NCBI GenBank assembly: GCA_014238285.1
Contig: JABABK010000010.1
Span: forward strand, 1-44,060
Reading direction: 5' to 3'
From: Hellea sp.
Lineage (GTDB): Bacteria > Pseudomonadota > Alphaproteobacteria > Caulobacterales > Maricaulaceae
DNA: 44,060 nt
Shown here: in pieces, positions 35,341 to 43,217 of the stretch
Layout: the number at the start of each line of letters is the position of its first letter
Numbering within the stretch: position 1 is the first letter of the stretch
Made by a program: the position numbers and the translations under genes
The notes under the pieces: generated by a model
What the model was told of the DNA's origin: nothing
The model's input: the letters and a program-made list of their open reading frames with translations, nothing else
Database searches by the model: none

Positions 35341-37761
35341 TTAAAAGTTTTTCCTGACCCCAAAGGTTATATTACGAGGTACATTTGTAATCGATCGATT
35401 GTCGTTAAACCTTGGGTGAATGAATAATTGCGCGCGTTCATCCCAAACATTGCTAAGCTTCAAACTAAAGTCAAAATCGTCGACTTTGACGACCATCGAT
35501 AAATTTCCAAGATTATAGGATTCTTGAATTTGAGGCGCTGCCCCTGTGTCACCAAACAAGAATATACTGCCGGGAATGCCATTGGTTGAATCCCCAACAT
35601 GTGTGAAGTCAAAACGGAACACACCTTCCGCATCATTGCCAAACATCTTCATATCCGTCGTATATTGCGCCGAAGCACTCATCTTGAAATCGGCAACAGT
35701 TGGCAATCGTTCGCCTTTGGAAACCGCGATCAATCCGGTATCTCCAAACGGAACGGTGACGTCAGATTGGGCGTCTATAAGTGTAAAAGCTGTACTGAGC
35801 TCTAATTCTTGGGAGGCCTTCAAAGCAAACTCACCCTCGATCCCCTTCATCGTAGCACTACCAATGTTTTGCGTCACAATCCCGAATGCTGTCGTTGTTG
35901 CGTCTTCGAGTTGGAGCTGAAAATCATCCCAGGATTGATGAAAAGCGGTTACGTTCGCGGTCAGGCGGCCGTCCATTAGGGTGGACTTAACGCCAAGTTC
36001 ATAGTTGGTTAGCTTATCCGAATCGAAGAAATTCAGTCCCGTTCCAAGTGTGGATCTCGGTGGCAAGTTCTCTACTCCGCCATTTCTGATCCCCTCGGAC
36101 CGAGTGAAGTAAACAAAGGCATCATCATTAAACTTGTATTTAATGTTCGCCATGGTCACGACTTCATCATCTTTGACAACACCGTCTAGTGTATTGAAAT
36201 TATAGAACTCCAAATAGAATTGGTCATAAAATGAATCAATCTCATATTCGAGCCAACGGGCACCGCCTGTGACTTCCAATTTATCCGTCACCTCAAATGT
36301 AGCCTCTCCAAATACGGCGATCTCTTTGGTTAAAGTGTTAGAATTTGAGGCAAATGCGGTAACGCCAGGCGCGGCGAACCCAAGATATGCGACGTGCATA
36401 TTTTGTACTGACGGGCTTGCTGGTCGATCAAACTGATTAAGTTCAAAGGCAAATTTACCTCTATTCCGGTTATAAAATGCTCCCACTAGCCATTGAAACC
36501 TGCTATCTTCGTTAGTGCTGGTCAGACGAGTTTCATGGGTAAATGCACGGACGGTTTGGCGGTTAACCATTTGTCCCCGCGTTGTCGCTGTATCGTAGGA
36601 ACAAAGGAAAGCATATCCGCCGTAATAATAAGGCGCGGCGCAGAAATCCGGATTAATTGTAACGCCATAATAACTCGTGGCTAAATATTGATTTTGATCC
36701 TGAAAACGAGCGATATAGGCCGTATTATCAAAGTCATAGGCGATATCTCTACTAAAAAGGCTTGATGTTGATGTTAATTCCGCAAAGCCAAGATTACCCT
36801 TAAGAGTTAACGCAGCTTGATACCATTCATCGTTTCTAAACTCGTTTGCAAAGCGGACAACATCCAAATCCCCAACGCCGGGTTCGAAATTGTTTAATCC
36901 ATTGGCTTCGGTATTTTGATAATTCAGAGAACCGAGCAAAGACCAGTCTTCGCTAAATTCGGCAAGAGCCTTAATGCGGCCGCCGTAAACTTGAGTGTCA
37001 TTATAGTTTTTCTCGACCATATCAGCATTATTAGCCGTGATTGAATTTGAACTATTGCCTGTTGTCTCGCCTAAAACATTGTCAATAAAACCAGCTTCTT
37101 CCGCCAGAAATCCAACCAACCTAACCGCAAATTTATCTTCTACGAGTGGCAGGTTTACAGCGCCGCTGACATCATAACCAACGCCGCCATCTTCAATGGC
37201 GTTGACCGATGCTTCGACAAATCCTTCAGTTTCTTGTGTGTTGGGATTATTGGTTAGAATTCTTAACGTGCCGGATTGTGAACCGGCGCCAAATGTTGTT
37301 GGCTGAGGCCCGCTAAGCGCTTCAATACGTTCAATATCGACGGCTCGAATATCGGGGTTTTGACCATCGGCTGTAACCGGTTGTTCATCTAAATACAAAG
37401 TCGCGGAGCTACGTCCGCCAAATCCGCTTGGCTGTGCAACTGCGCCCCGAAATACAATCGTTGACGCCCCTGGCGCGGTTGTCCCGTAAGAAACACTTGG
37501 CAGGAAATTGGCATAGTCTTCAAAATTGACAATGCCCCGTTCTCTAATTTGCTCTGTGGTAATCGCCTTGATCGAAATCGGAACGTCCTGAAGCGTCTCA
37601 CTCCGCTTCCGGGCCGTGACAATGATTTCATCTATTTCGAGTCTGTCATCATTATCATCAGATTGAGCAAATGATTCACTACTGACAACCATGGCAGTAA
37701 GGGCGATCGCCGAAACACCGTGGCGTAATCTCGGCATGTAACGATTTCTGGAATTGAGCAT
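35341..37761 (-). CDS. TonB-dependent outer-membrane receptor
   Basis: An 806-residue protein from the ATG at 37761, which has GAGGGG eight bases upstream; a longer frame reaching 37863 runs through the promoter region and is rejected. Signal peptide to about residue 32 (SSESFA-Q), TonB box DEIIVTARKR (44-53), then the plug domain (VPISIKAITTEQIRERG, VFRGAVAQPSG, DIERIEALSGPQPTTFGAGSQSGTLRI). A long beta-barrel follows, ending NITFGVRKNF with the C-terminal aromatic residue needed for outer-membrane assembly. Such receptors import scarce or bulky compounds using proton-motive force. Genes for a Rieske oxygenase and an MFS transporter follow on the same strand, so the import substrate may be what those proteins handle. 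Confidence 0.93.
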   Translation of the reverse strand: MLNSRNRYMPRLRHGVSAIALTAMVVSSESFAQSDDNDDRLEIDEIIVTARKRSETLQDVPISIKAITTEQIRERGIVNFEDYANFLPSVSYGTTAPGASTIVFRGAVAQPSGFGGRSSATLYLDEQPVTADGQNPDIRAVDIERIEALSGPQPTTFGAGSQSGTLRILTNNPNTQETEGFVEASVNAIEDGGVGYDVSGAVNLPLVEDKFAVRLVGFLAEEAGFIDNVLGETTGNSSNSITANNADMVEKNYNDTQVYGGRIKALAEFSEDWSLLGSLNYQNTEANGLNNFEPGVGDLDVVRFANEFRNDEWYQAALTLKGNLGFAELTSTSSLFSRDIAYDFDNTAYIARFQDQNQYLATSYYGVTINPDFCAAPYYYGGYAFLCSYDTATTRGQMVNRQTVRAFTHETRLTSTNEDSRFQWLVGAFYNRNRGKFAFELNQFDRPASPSVQNMHVAYLGFAAPGVTAFASNSNTLTKEIAVFGEATFEVTDKLEVTGGARWLEYEIDSFYDQFYLEFYNFNTLDGVVKDDEVVTMANIKYKFNDDAFVYFTRSEGIRNGGVENLPPRSTLGTGLNFFDSDKLTNYELGVKSTLMDGRLTANVTAFHQSWDDFQLQLEDATTTAFGIVTQNIGSATMKGIEGEFALKASQELELSTAFTLIDAQSDVTVPFGDTGLIAVSKGERLPTVADFKMSASAQYTTDMKMFGNDAEGVFRFDFTHVGDSTNGIPGSIFLFGDTGAAPQIQESYNLGNLSMVVKVDDFDFSLKLSNVWDERAQLFIHPRFNDNRSITNVPRNITFGVRKNF

Positions 37762-37872
37762 TATAGTCCCCTCGCAAAAATATATCTGGCGGCCAATTTC
37801 GACCTTATTATTATGCGTAATAGACCAAAAAAAGACACCTTGAGCAAGGGGTAAAAGGGTCAAAATGACGAT

Positions 37873-37884
37873 TTGTGATCACAA
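37873..37884. promoter_or_regulatory. Operator-like palindrome TTGTGATCACAA, copy 2
   Basis: A perfect 12-base palindrome 112 bases upstream of the TonB receptor ATG and 132 bases upstream of the divergent hydroxylase start. It contains the same 11-base word as the copy at 27812-27822. It is too compact for the E. coli CRP consensus, which has six bases between the TGTGA and TCACA halves. The regulator is unknown. Confidence 0.5.
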
Positions 37885-37985
37885 CAATCATATTCTTTTC
37901 TTCAAAATCACCCGTATTGCGAGAAACTATTGTCTTTGGCTTAAATATTGATCCAAATTATTTGTAGTCTGTCATCGACCAAGTT

Positions 37986-38001
37986 ATAGTCGATTGACTA
38001 T
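37986..38001. promoter_or_regulatory. Inverted repeat ATAGTC-gatt-GACTAT just before the hydroxylase ribosome site
   Basis: Perfect 6-4-6 inverted repeat immediately upstream of the GAGGAA ribosome site (38003-38008). It could be an operator or an RNA hairpin affecting initiation of the hydroxylase gene. There is no further support. Confidence 0.3.
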
Positions 38002-38015
38002 TGAGGAATCCGATT

Positions 38016-38585
38016 TTGAAAATTGATCAACCCATCAAAGAGCTTGGTTCTATTGACATTAAAAAGCTACGCACGGCCATTCTTAAACAAGAAGAAACCG
38101 CCTGGCAAGAAAACCAATTCAGGCAAAGCGAATATGCCGTCCACGCCCAAACAGAAACACTCGTGCTGATGTTTTGCGACGATGAAAATTGGCCTAATCT
38201 TGATGTCACGAAAGAAGCCGGATGGGACCGCCTTTCAGAACATGCTATTCCTATCATGCATGAGGTAATTGAAAAACATTATGGTCCAGGCGGCACAATC
38301 ATCCGGTCCATGGCCGCCAAGCTCAAAGCAGGCGGGCGGATCAAACCCCATATAGACCACTTAAATTCTTTTCGAATTTCTCACCGAATTCATATTCCGA
38401 TTACAACAAATGATCGCGTACGGTTCATGCTCGATGGGCGGCCTTACAAAATGGAAGTCGGCAAGGTTTACGAAATTAACAATCAACTCAAACACGGCGT
38501 CATTAATAGCGGCAAAGAAGACCGTATTAATTTTATCTTCGACTATGTCCCGATCCAAAATCCCGAAACTCAGGCGGCTGAATGA
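38016..38585 (+). CDS. Aspartyl/asparaginyl beta-hydroxylase-like 2-oxoglutarate oxygenase
   Basis: A 189-residue protein. The iron and 2-oxoglutarate site is visible: KPHIDHLNSFRISHRIHIPI gives His112-x-Asp114, and INNQLKHGVINSGKEDRINFIFDYV gives His160 and Arg170. This matches the AspH family order, but the Asp of the His-x-Asp pair is present, whereas human AspH has Gly there. The family hydroxylates Asp/Asn side chains of peptides, or in bacteria related small molecules. The start is a TTG: GAGGAA at 38003-38008 lies seven bases before TTG 38016. An earlier TTG at 38001 overlaps that ribosome site. The next gene begins with an ATGA overlap, so the two are coupled. Confidence 0.85.
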   Translation: MKIDQPIKELGSIDIKKLRTAILKQEETAWQENQFRQSEYAVHAQTETLVLMFCDDENWPNLDVTKEAGWDRLSEHAIPIMHEVIEKHYGPGGTIIRSMAAKLKAGGRIKPHIDHLNSFRISHRIHIPITTNDRVRFMLDGRPYKMEVGKVYEINNQLKHGVINSGKEDRINFIFDYVPIQNPETQAAE

Positions 38586-39499
38586 CCAAATTAATTGCGA
38601 CCTCCGTTGTTCGCGGCAGTTATCAAGGCGAAAGCCATGGCGGTATTTTTCTGATCGATCTGGATAAAAAACAAGCCTTTCAGACCGTTGACTGGAATAA
38701 AATGGATATTGACTGGCAAGGCCGCGGTTGGGACCGAGGTCTACGCGGCATTGAATTTCATGATGACAAGATTTATGTGGCGGCCAGCGACGAAATTTTT
38801 GTTTATTCACCTAAATTTGAACTCGTCACATCCTATCGCAACCAATATTTGAAACATTGCCATGAAATTTCAAAATTCAATGGGCACTTGTTCATTAGCT
38901 CAACCGGATTTGACAGCATTGTCGTGTTTAATCTCAAAGCTGAAAAATTTGTCTCGGGCATTCACATTGAAACCAATGGATATCGCTACGAAGCTAAAAA
39001 CTTTGATCCCAACTCAGATCAAGGCCCAATTCAACTGAACAAGCTCCATATCAACAATATCTACTGCAACAAAGATGGGATGTTTATTAGCGGTCTCAAT
39101 ATAGAAGCCATATTATCGGTTAAAAGCCCCAAAATTGGTGTCGTCGTGACCCTGCCCAAAGGCACACATAATGCCCGGCCTTTTAAAGATGGCGTCTTAT
39201 TCAACGACACCAACTCGAATGCAGTGCGATATATTACCCGAAATGATCAAACCGCTTTACGTGTGCCAAAATTCGATCCGGGCAAACTCACCCATATTGG
39301 CCTTGATGAATCCAGTCTTGCCCGCCAAGGCTTTGGCCGCGGGCTTTGCGTAATATCGGATAATCTGGTCGCCGCTGGCTCTTCACCTTCGACTGTCACT
39401 ATTCATGATTTTGAGGCTCAGAAAACCATAGAGACCTATAACCTGACTATGGATGTCAGAAACGCGATACACGGCCTCGAAGTTTGGCCATTTGATTAA
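38582..39499 (+). CDS. Propeller-like protein of unknown function, coupled to the hydroxylase
   Basis: A 305-residue protein with repeated strand-turn units of about 40-45 residues: GGIFLIDLDKKQAFQTVDW, DDKIYVAASDEIFVYSPKFELVTSY, GHLFISSTGFDSIVVFNLKAEKFV, DGMFISGLNIEAILSVK, DGVLFNDTNSNAVRYITRN and DNLVAAGSSPSTVTIHDF. These look like blades of a five- or six-bladed beta-propeller. No signal peptide is present. Conserved-looking polar motifs (WDRGLRGIEF, YLKHCHEI, LHINNIYCN) suggest a binding or catalytic site on the top face. I cannot name a function. Its ATGA overlap with the hydroxylase gene suggests a joint role, perhaps substrate recognition. It is convergent with the FKBP gene (10 bases). 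Confidence 0.78.
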   Translation: MTKLIATSVVRGSYQGESHGGIFLIDLDKKQAFQTVDWNKMDIDWQGRGWDRGLRGIEFHDDKIYVAASDEIFVYSPKFELVTSYRNQYLKHCHEISKFNGHLFISSTGFDSIVVFNLKAEKFVSGIHIETNGYRYEAKNFDPNSDQGPIQLNKLHINNIYCNKDGMFISGLNIEAILSVKSPKIGVVVTLPKGTHNARPFKDGVLFNDTNSNAVRYITRNDQTALRVPKFDPGKLTHIGLDESSLARQGFGRGLCVISDNLVAAGSSPSTVTIHDFEAQKTIETYNLTMDVRNAIHGLEVWPFD

Positions 39500-39509
39500 G
39501 AAAAATACT

Positions 39510-40280
39510 CTACTCGCTGATTTCAACCAAATTTATCTCAAAAATTAGAGTTCTATATGGCCCTAAATTATGATGGTTCGAACTATCATAGGCAAGATTA
39601 TGCGGTATCACAAACTCAAAAACATCACCCACCTGCATAATTTGAAGGCCTTCCGTAAGGCCAGAAATGAGCCCCTTAACCGGAAGTGATGCTGGCTGAC
39701 CTTCAGTGTATGTATTTTGGAATTCCTTGCCGTCTATGGTCCTGCCTAAAATATTGATTTTCACTTGGTTATCCAGCACAGGAAGATCGCCTGATCCTGC
39801 GGATATTTTTCTGTATTGAAGGCCGCTTTCTGTGGTTACGACACCATCTTTCAAAGCATTTTTTGCCAAAAAATCTTTCCCCTCGGTTTGATTTTTGGTA
39901 AATAGAGCTTGTCGGTTTTCTTGTATTTTTTTCATACTAAGGTCTCGAACAAAATTTAAGGCCTCGGTTTTATCCCTTTCTGTTAGTCGCATTTCTTGAC
40001 CCGCTTCAAAATCATCTACAGCAAGTTTAAAAGCGTTATAATCTAGGCTGACGTGCTTACGTTTCATGCTGGCCGCGAAACTCTCACCCATAATATAGGA
40101 ATATTTTTTTTCATGCGTATCTAGAGTGCTGCCTAGTATTTTCGCATTTTCCGCTTCTTCAGCGATTCCTATTGTTTTCGTATTTACCTCTTCCTCAGCG
40201 AAGTTGTGCTGATGATCGGCAGCGGCGCAAGATGTTATCAGAAACGCTGCCAAAGCTATGGTTCCAAATTTCATGTTCAT
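39510..40280 (-). CDS. FKBP-type peptidyl-prolyl cis-trans isomerase, lipoprotein
   Basis: About 256 residues from the ATG at 40280. The first 18 residues form a lipoprotein signal (MNMKFGTIALAAFLITSC, lipobox I-T-S-C, Cys18). An FKBP N-terminal dimerisation domain follows (YIMGESFAASMKRKHVSLDYNAFKLAVDDF...RLTERDK), then the FKBP catalytic domain (TESGLQYRKISAGSG, GRTIDGKEFQNTY, PVKGLISGLTEGLQIMQVGDVFEFVIPHNLAY). It helps proline isomerisation of exported proteins in the periplasm, as Mip/FkpA proteins do. The usual VIPGWTEGLQLM is altered to LISGLTEGLQIM, and the usual LAYG to LAYDSSNHH, so activity may be weak. In-frame ATGs at 40295 and 40274 are alternatives. It is the last gene of a minus-strand series. 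Confidence 0.87.
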   Translation of the reverse strand: MNMKFGTIALAAFLITSCAAADHQHNFAEEEVNTKTIGIAEEAENAKILGSTLDTHEKKYSYIMGESFAASMKRKHVSLDYNAFKLAVDDFEAGQEMRLTERDKTEALNFVRDLSMKKIQENRQALFTKNQTEGKDFLAKNALKDGVVTTESGLQYRKISAGSGDLPVLDNQVKINILGRTIDGKEFQNTYTEGQPASLPVKGLISGLTEGLQIMQVGDVFEFVIPHNLAYDSSNHHNLGPYRTLIFEINLVEISE

Positions 40281-40339
40281 TTTTTCAATTTCCATTATGC
40301 AATCTCGTTTCCAAAAAAAATGGCAGCTGCCTACTCTGA

Positions 40340-41110
40340 TTAAAAGCCAAATTTTGGATGTGGTAATATCCAAGGCTGTTTAGGCTCAGACTCGCCAGCA
40401 AGTTCTTCTTCCGTCAGATATCGTAATTCTCCAAGATTCCATTTGCCCTCAAGATATCTGTATCGGTAATCCAATCCCAACCCCCAATCCATTTCAAGCT
40501 TAAGAGGAACAAAAGAGAAGTCTACAAAATTTGGATCGCTCCATGGCTGGCGTTCGGGTTCATACTGAGGCATGGGCTCGCCATCTTTTAACGGGCAACA
40601 GGTTAGGTTTCTGGTCTTGTGCCGTATGAAACGATATTGATCGGGCACAATTATGCGAAATTGCGCTAGAGCATCACCCTTTGGCCAAGTAACTCGATCC
40701 AAAGTCAGACTTTGCGTGGCTACGGCATCAATTCGCAGCAAAACACTTTTTACAATAATTGCAATCGTATGATCAAAGCATGGCTCGGGACGCCGCCAAG
40801 CCTGCGGAATTCCTTTTAGGTCTATGGTAAGAGTATTGATCTTAAAACTAGCTTTGAGCTCTGCAATAACTGTACTCAACGCCAATGTTTCGCTAGCATT
40901 AGCCGCAAATTTTACAATCCGTCGACGCTCTTCTGGCTGCACGAAACTAGCGGGTTGATGCGGCGCATAAGTTAGTTGTGGATTGGCGCGCGTACGCCGC
41001 CCAGCCGGTGGTGGATGACATGAATAAGTCGCAACAACATCTTCGGAACTTTCAACTGTTCCAACATTGTGATGTTCAAATTGTATTTTTCCACGCGTAT
41101 AATGTGGCAT
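40340..41110 (-). CDS. Uncharacterised protein, 256 residues
   Basis: I do not recognise a family. The ATG at 41110 is preceded by GGGAG at good spacing, and the frame has codon use like its neighbours, so it looks like a true gene. The N-terminal 60 residues are rich in Pro, His and Arg (HPPPAGRRTRANPQ). The middle is beta-like (IVKSVLLRIDAVATQSLTLDRV, ALAQFRIIVPDQYRFIR), followed by a Cys pair (LTCCPL). The C-terminus is rich in aromatic and acidic residues (WGLGLDYRYRYLEGKW). No signal peptide or membrane segment is evident. It lies between the TPR-sulfotransferase gene (87-base gap) and the FKBP gene (59-base gap), probably in one transcript. Confidence 0.6.
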   Translation of the reverse strand: MPHYTRGKIQFEHHNVGTVESSEDVVATYSCHPPPAGRRTRANPQLTYAPHQPASFVQPEERRRIVKFAANASETLALSTVIAELKASFKINTLTIDLKGIPQAWRRPEPCFDHTIAIIVKSVLLRIDAVATQSLTLDRVTWPKGDALAQFRIIVPDQYRFIRHKTRNLTCCPLKDGEPMPQYEPERQPWSDPNFVDFSFVPLKLEMDWGLGLDYRYRYLEGKWNLGELRYLTEEELAGESEPKQPWILPHPKFGF

Positions 41111-41197
41111 ATGGCGCTCCCGATTTTAGGCGATGAACATACCATGTTTTCGTTTTTGCGTCGATAACGGTGAAGTTGCAGAAGTTTTTCCGCGGCT

Positions 41198-43207
41198 TTA
41201 TAAACTAGCTGGCCGATCTTCATTCGGAAAGGTTTCCAAAATGGGCTCTAAATGATCAATCAGCGGAGTCAGATGTTTCTCAAACCGTTTCCAATAATTC
41301 AAGCCTTTGGAATAAATCGGCTGACGTACTTGTTCGGAACTTGCTGTCCTGACTGCCCGCTTGTTTTTGTGAAACTCCAACACATCGTCTTCCCACGGCA
41401 AATCGCAATGCTCTAACATACGCCGTGCCTGTGTTTCTAGATCCTCAACGACGTCGGCGTAATTAACCCGAAGGACTTTGCCTGGAAGAACCTTATCCCA
41501 ATGCTCCGTAATGCGGACATATTGTTGATAATATTCGGCGAGATCAAAAAAATCATAAGAGAACGTTTGTCCATTGGCGAAAAGCTGCTTGTAACAACTA
41601 AAACAGCTATCCAATGGATGACGGCGCGCGTCGATGATCTTGGCATTGGGCAGAATCAAATGCATCAGACCTATATGCGAAAAATTATTCGGCATTTTAT
41701 CAATGAAGAAAGGTCGGTCGGTCCGTTGGCGTCTGGTCTGGTCAATATAGTCTTGGCCGCGTTCAAAGATTTCATCTTGTTTCAAGACGTTCAGAACTTG
41801 CGGATAAGTCAGCCCGTCGACGCGGTTCGTGCCTGATTGCGCGGCGATACGCATTAAGTCGGAAAGCTCGGACGTTCCTTCGACCCTTGAATGGCTGGCC
41901 AAGATTTGCTCGATCAATGTTGAGCCGGACCGTGGCAGTCCTAGGACAAGAATAGGATCAGCGTCAGGATAACCCCACCGTTCGCGTTCTTTGATGAATT
42001 CTGGCGTGAAAACCTCGATTAAATTGTCGACAATATGTTCAAGCTCATAGGGATCATATTGCACTTTCATGCGTTTTTTCTCATTGCCCCGTTCGTAAAA
42101 CTCAAAAGCGCGATCATAGTCTTCATCGTTTTCGTATGATTTGGCGAGGGCGAAGCAAAACGATATTTCAGAATCCGTATCAACATTCGGATCATTGATT
42201 TGATCATGCATGATCTGAATTTCATCAGGTGTGAACTTGTAAGTTTTTAGATTAGCAAGACTCCAAAACACATCGCCATAATCTGGCCGAACCCGCGCAC
42301 AATTACGGTAAGCCTCAATCGCTTCTTCTTGATTGCCGATGGTTTTGAGGGCGTGGCCAAGGCCCAGTAGAGACGGGAAATGATCGCCGAAAATCGTCAA
42401 AGCCTTTTGGTAATTTTCAATGGCCTCTTCCTGCCGTCCAGACTGAACATATCCAGACGCCAGCGTTGCATAAATTTCGGGATCATCAGGCGTGAGCTCT
42501 AAGGCCTTTTGAAGCGAGAATTCGCTGTCAACATATTTGCCTTGTTCAATTTGAGCCAAACCAAGATTGGTCCAGCACATAGAAAATTGCGGCGCAAGCG
42601 TAACGGCTCGGCGCAGCAGAGCTTCGGCGTCTGAATGCTTCTTTTGACGGATAGAGACGATACCCAGAAGCCGAAGGGCATCTATATTATCTGGGTCTTT
42701 GCGCAGAACGGCCCTAAAACTTTTTTCAGCTTTATCGAAGTTTTTAACCCGGAATAACTCCATGCCTTCGACAATATTTCGGCGAAGCGGGTTTACTTCA
42801 AAAGCTTTTTCAAAAGCCTCATCGGCCTCGGATCCACGTCCTGCCATAGCGAGAATTTCGGCAAGCCTAAAAGTTGCATATTCGGATTGCGGGTTTAACT
42901 CTACCGCTTTTTGTAAGGACTCTATTGCCCCGTCCCCCTTGCCTAAGCTCATTTGGATTTCGGCCAATGTCTCATAGCCTTCCGCAAAATCGGGCGCCAT
43001 TCTAATAACCTGCACGAGGCGCTCTTCAGCTTCTTTAAAACGTCCTTGTTGCATCAAGGCAACGCCGAGCAGGCGCGTGAGGTTAGGCTCGCTAGGGAAA
43101 TCAGCCAAAGTATTGCGCAGGATAATTTCAGCTCGGCCCGGCACATTTTCGTCAAGTGCCTGCACGGCTTGTTCAAAAGCCTGTTTAAGTTGCGCTTGTT
43201 GATTCAT
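41198..43207 (-). CDS. TPR-repeat sulfotransferase
   Basis: A 669-residue two-part protein. Residues about 5-310 are eight or nine tetratricopeptide repeats (for example LLGVALMQQGRFKEAEERLVQVIRMAPDF), a protein- or peptide-binding solenoid. Residues about 415-650 are a sulfotransferase domain: the 5'-phosphosulfate loop PILVLGLPRSGSTLIEQIL (419-435), then KIIDARRHPLDSCFSCYKQLF for 3'-phosphate binding of PAPS, and YYQQYVRITEHWDKVLP. The enzyme would place sulfate from PAPS on a hydroxyl or amine of a substrate, possibly selected by the TPR part, as protein-tyrosine sulfotransferases act on tyrosine. No signal peptide is seen, so it is cytoplasmic or peripheral. It follows the PhyH-like gene by 10 bases in the same operon. 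Confidence 0.92.
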   Translation of the reverse strand: MNQQAQLKQAFEQAVQALDENVPGRAEIILRNTLADFPSEPNLTRLLGVALMQQGRFKEAEERLVQVIRMAPDFAEGYETLAEIQMSLGKGDGAIESLQKAVELNPQSEYATFRLAEILAMAGRGSEADEAFEKAFEVNPLRRNIVEGMELFRVKNFDKAEKSFRAVLRKDPDNIDALRLLGIVSIRQKKHSDAEALLRRAVTLAPQFSMCWTNLGLAQIEQGKYVDSEFSLQKALELTPDDPEIYATLASGYVQSGRQEEAIENYQKALTIFGDHFPSLLGLGHALKTIGNQEEAIEAYRNCARVRPDYGDVFWSLANLKTYKFTPDEIQIMHDQINDPNVDTDSEISFCFALAKSYENDEDYDRAFEFYERGNEKKRMKVQYDPYELEHIVDNLIEVFTPEFIKERERWGYPDADPILVLGLPRSGSTLIEQILASHSRVEGTSELSDLMRIAAQSGTNRVDGLTYPQVLNVLKQDEIFERGQDYIDQTRRQRTDRPFFIDKMPNNFSHIGLMHLILPNAKIIDARRHPLDSCFSCYKQLFANGQTFSYDFFDLAEYYQQYVRITEHWDKVLPGKVLRVNYADVVEDLETQARRMLEHCDLPWEDDVLEFHKNKRAVRTASSEQVRQPIYSKGLNYWKRFEKHLTPLIDHLEPILETFPNEDRPASL

Positions 43208-43217
43208 ACCTTACCGC

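Noticed and set aside
37762-37863. Longer N-terminus of the TonB receptor
   Set aside because: It would place extra residues before a complete signal peptide and run through the promoter region; GAGGGG precedes the ATG at 37761.
27812-37884. CRP/FNR binding sites
   Set aside because: CRP sites need six bases between TGTGA and TCACA; here the halves directly abut, so the spacing does not fit.
37986-38001. Rho-independent terminator before the hydroxylase gene
   Set aside because: The six-pair stem has no T run and no gene ends upstream on that strand; it is listed only as a weak operator candidate.
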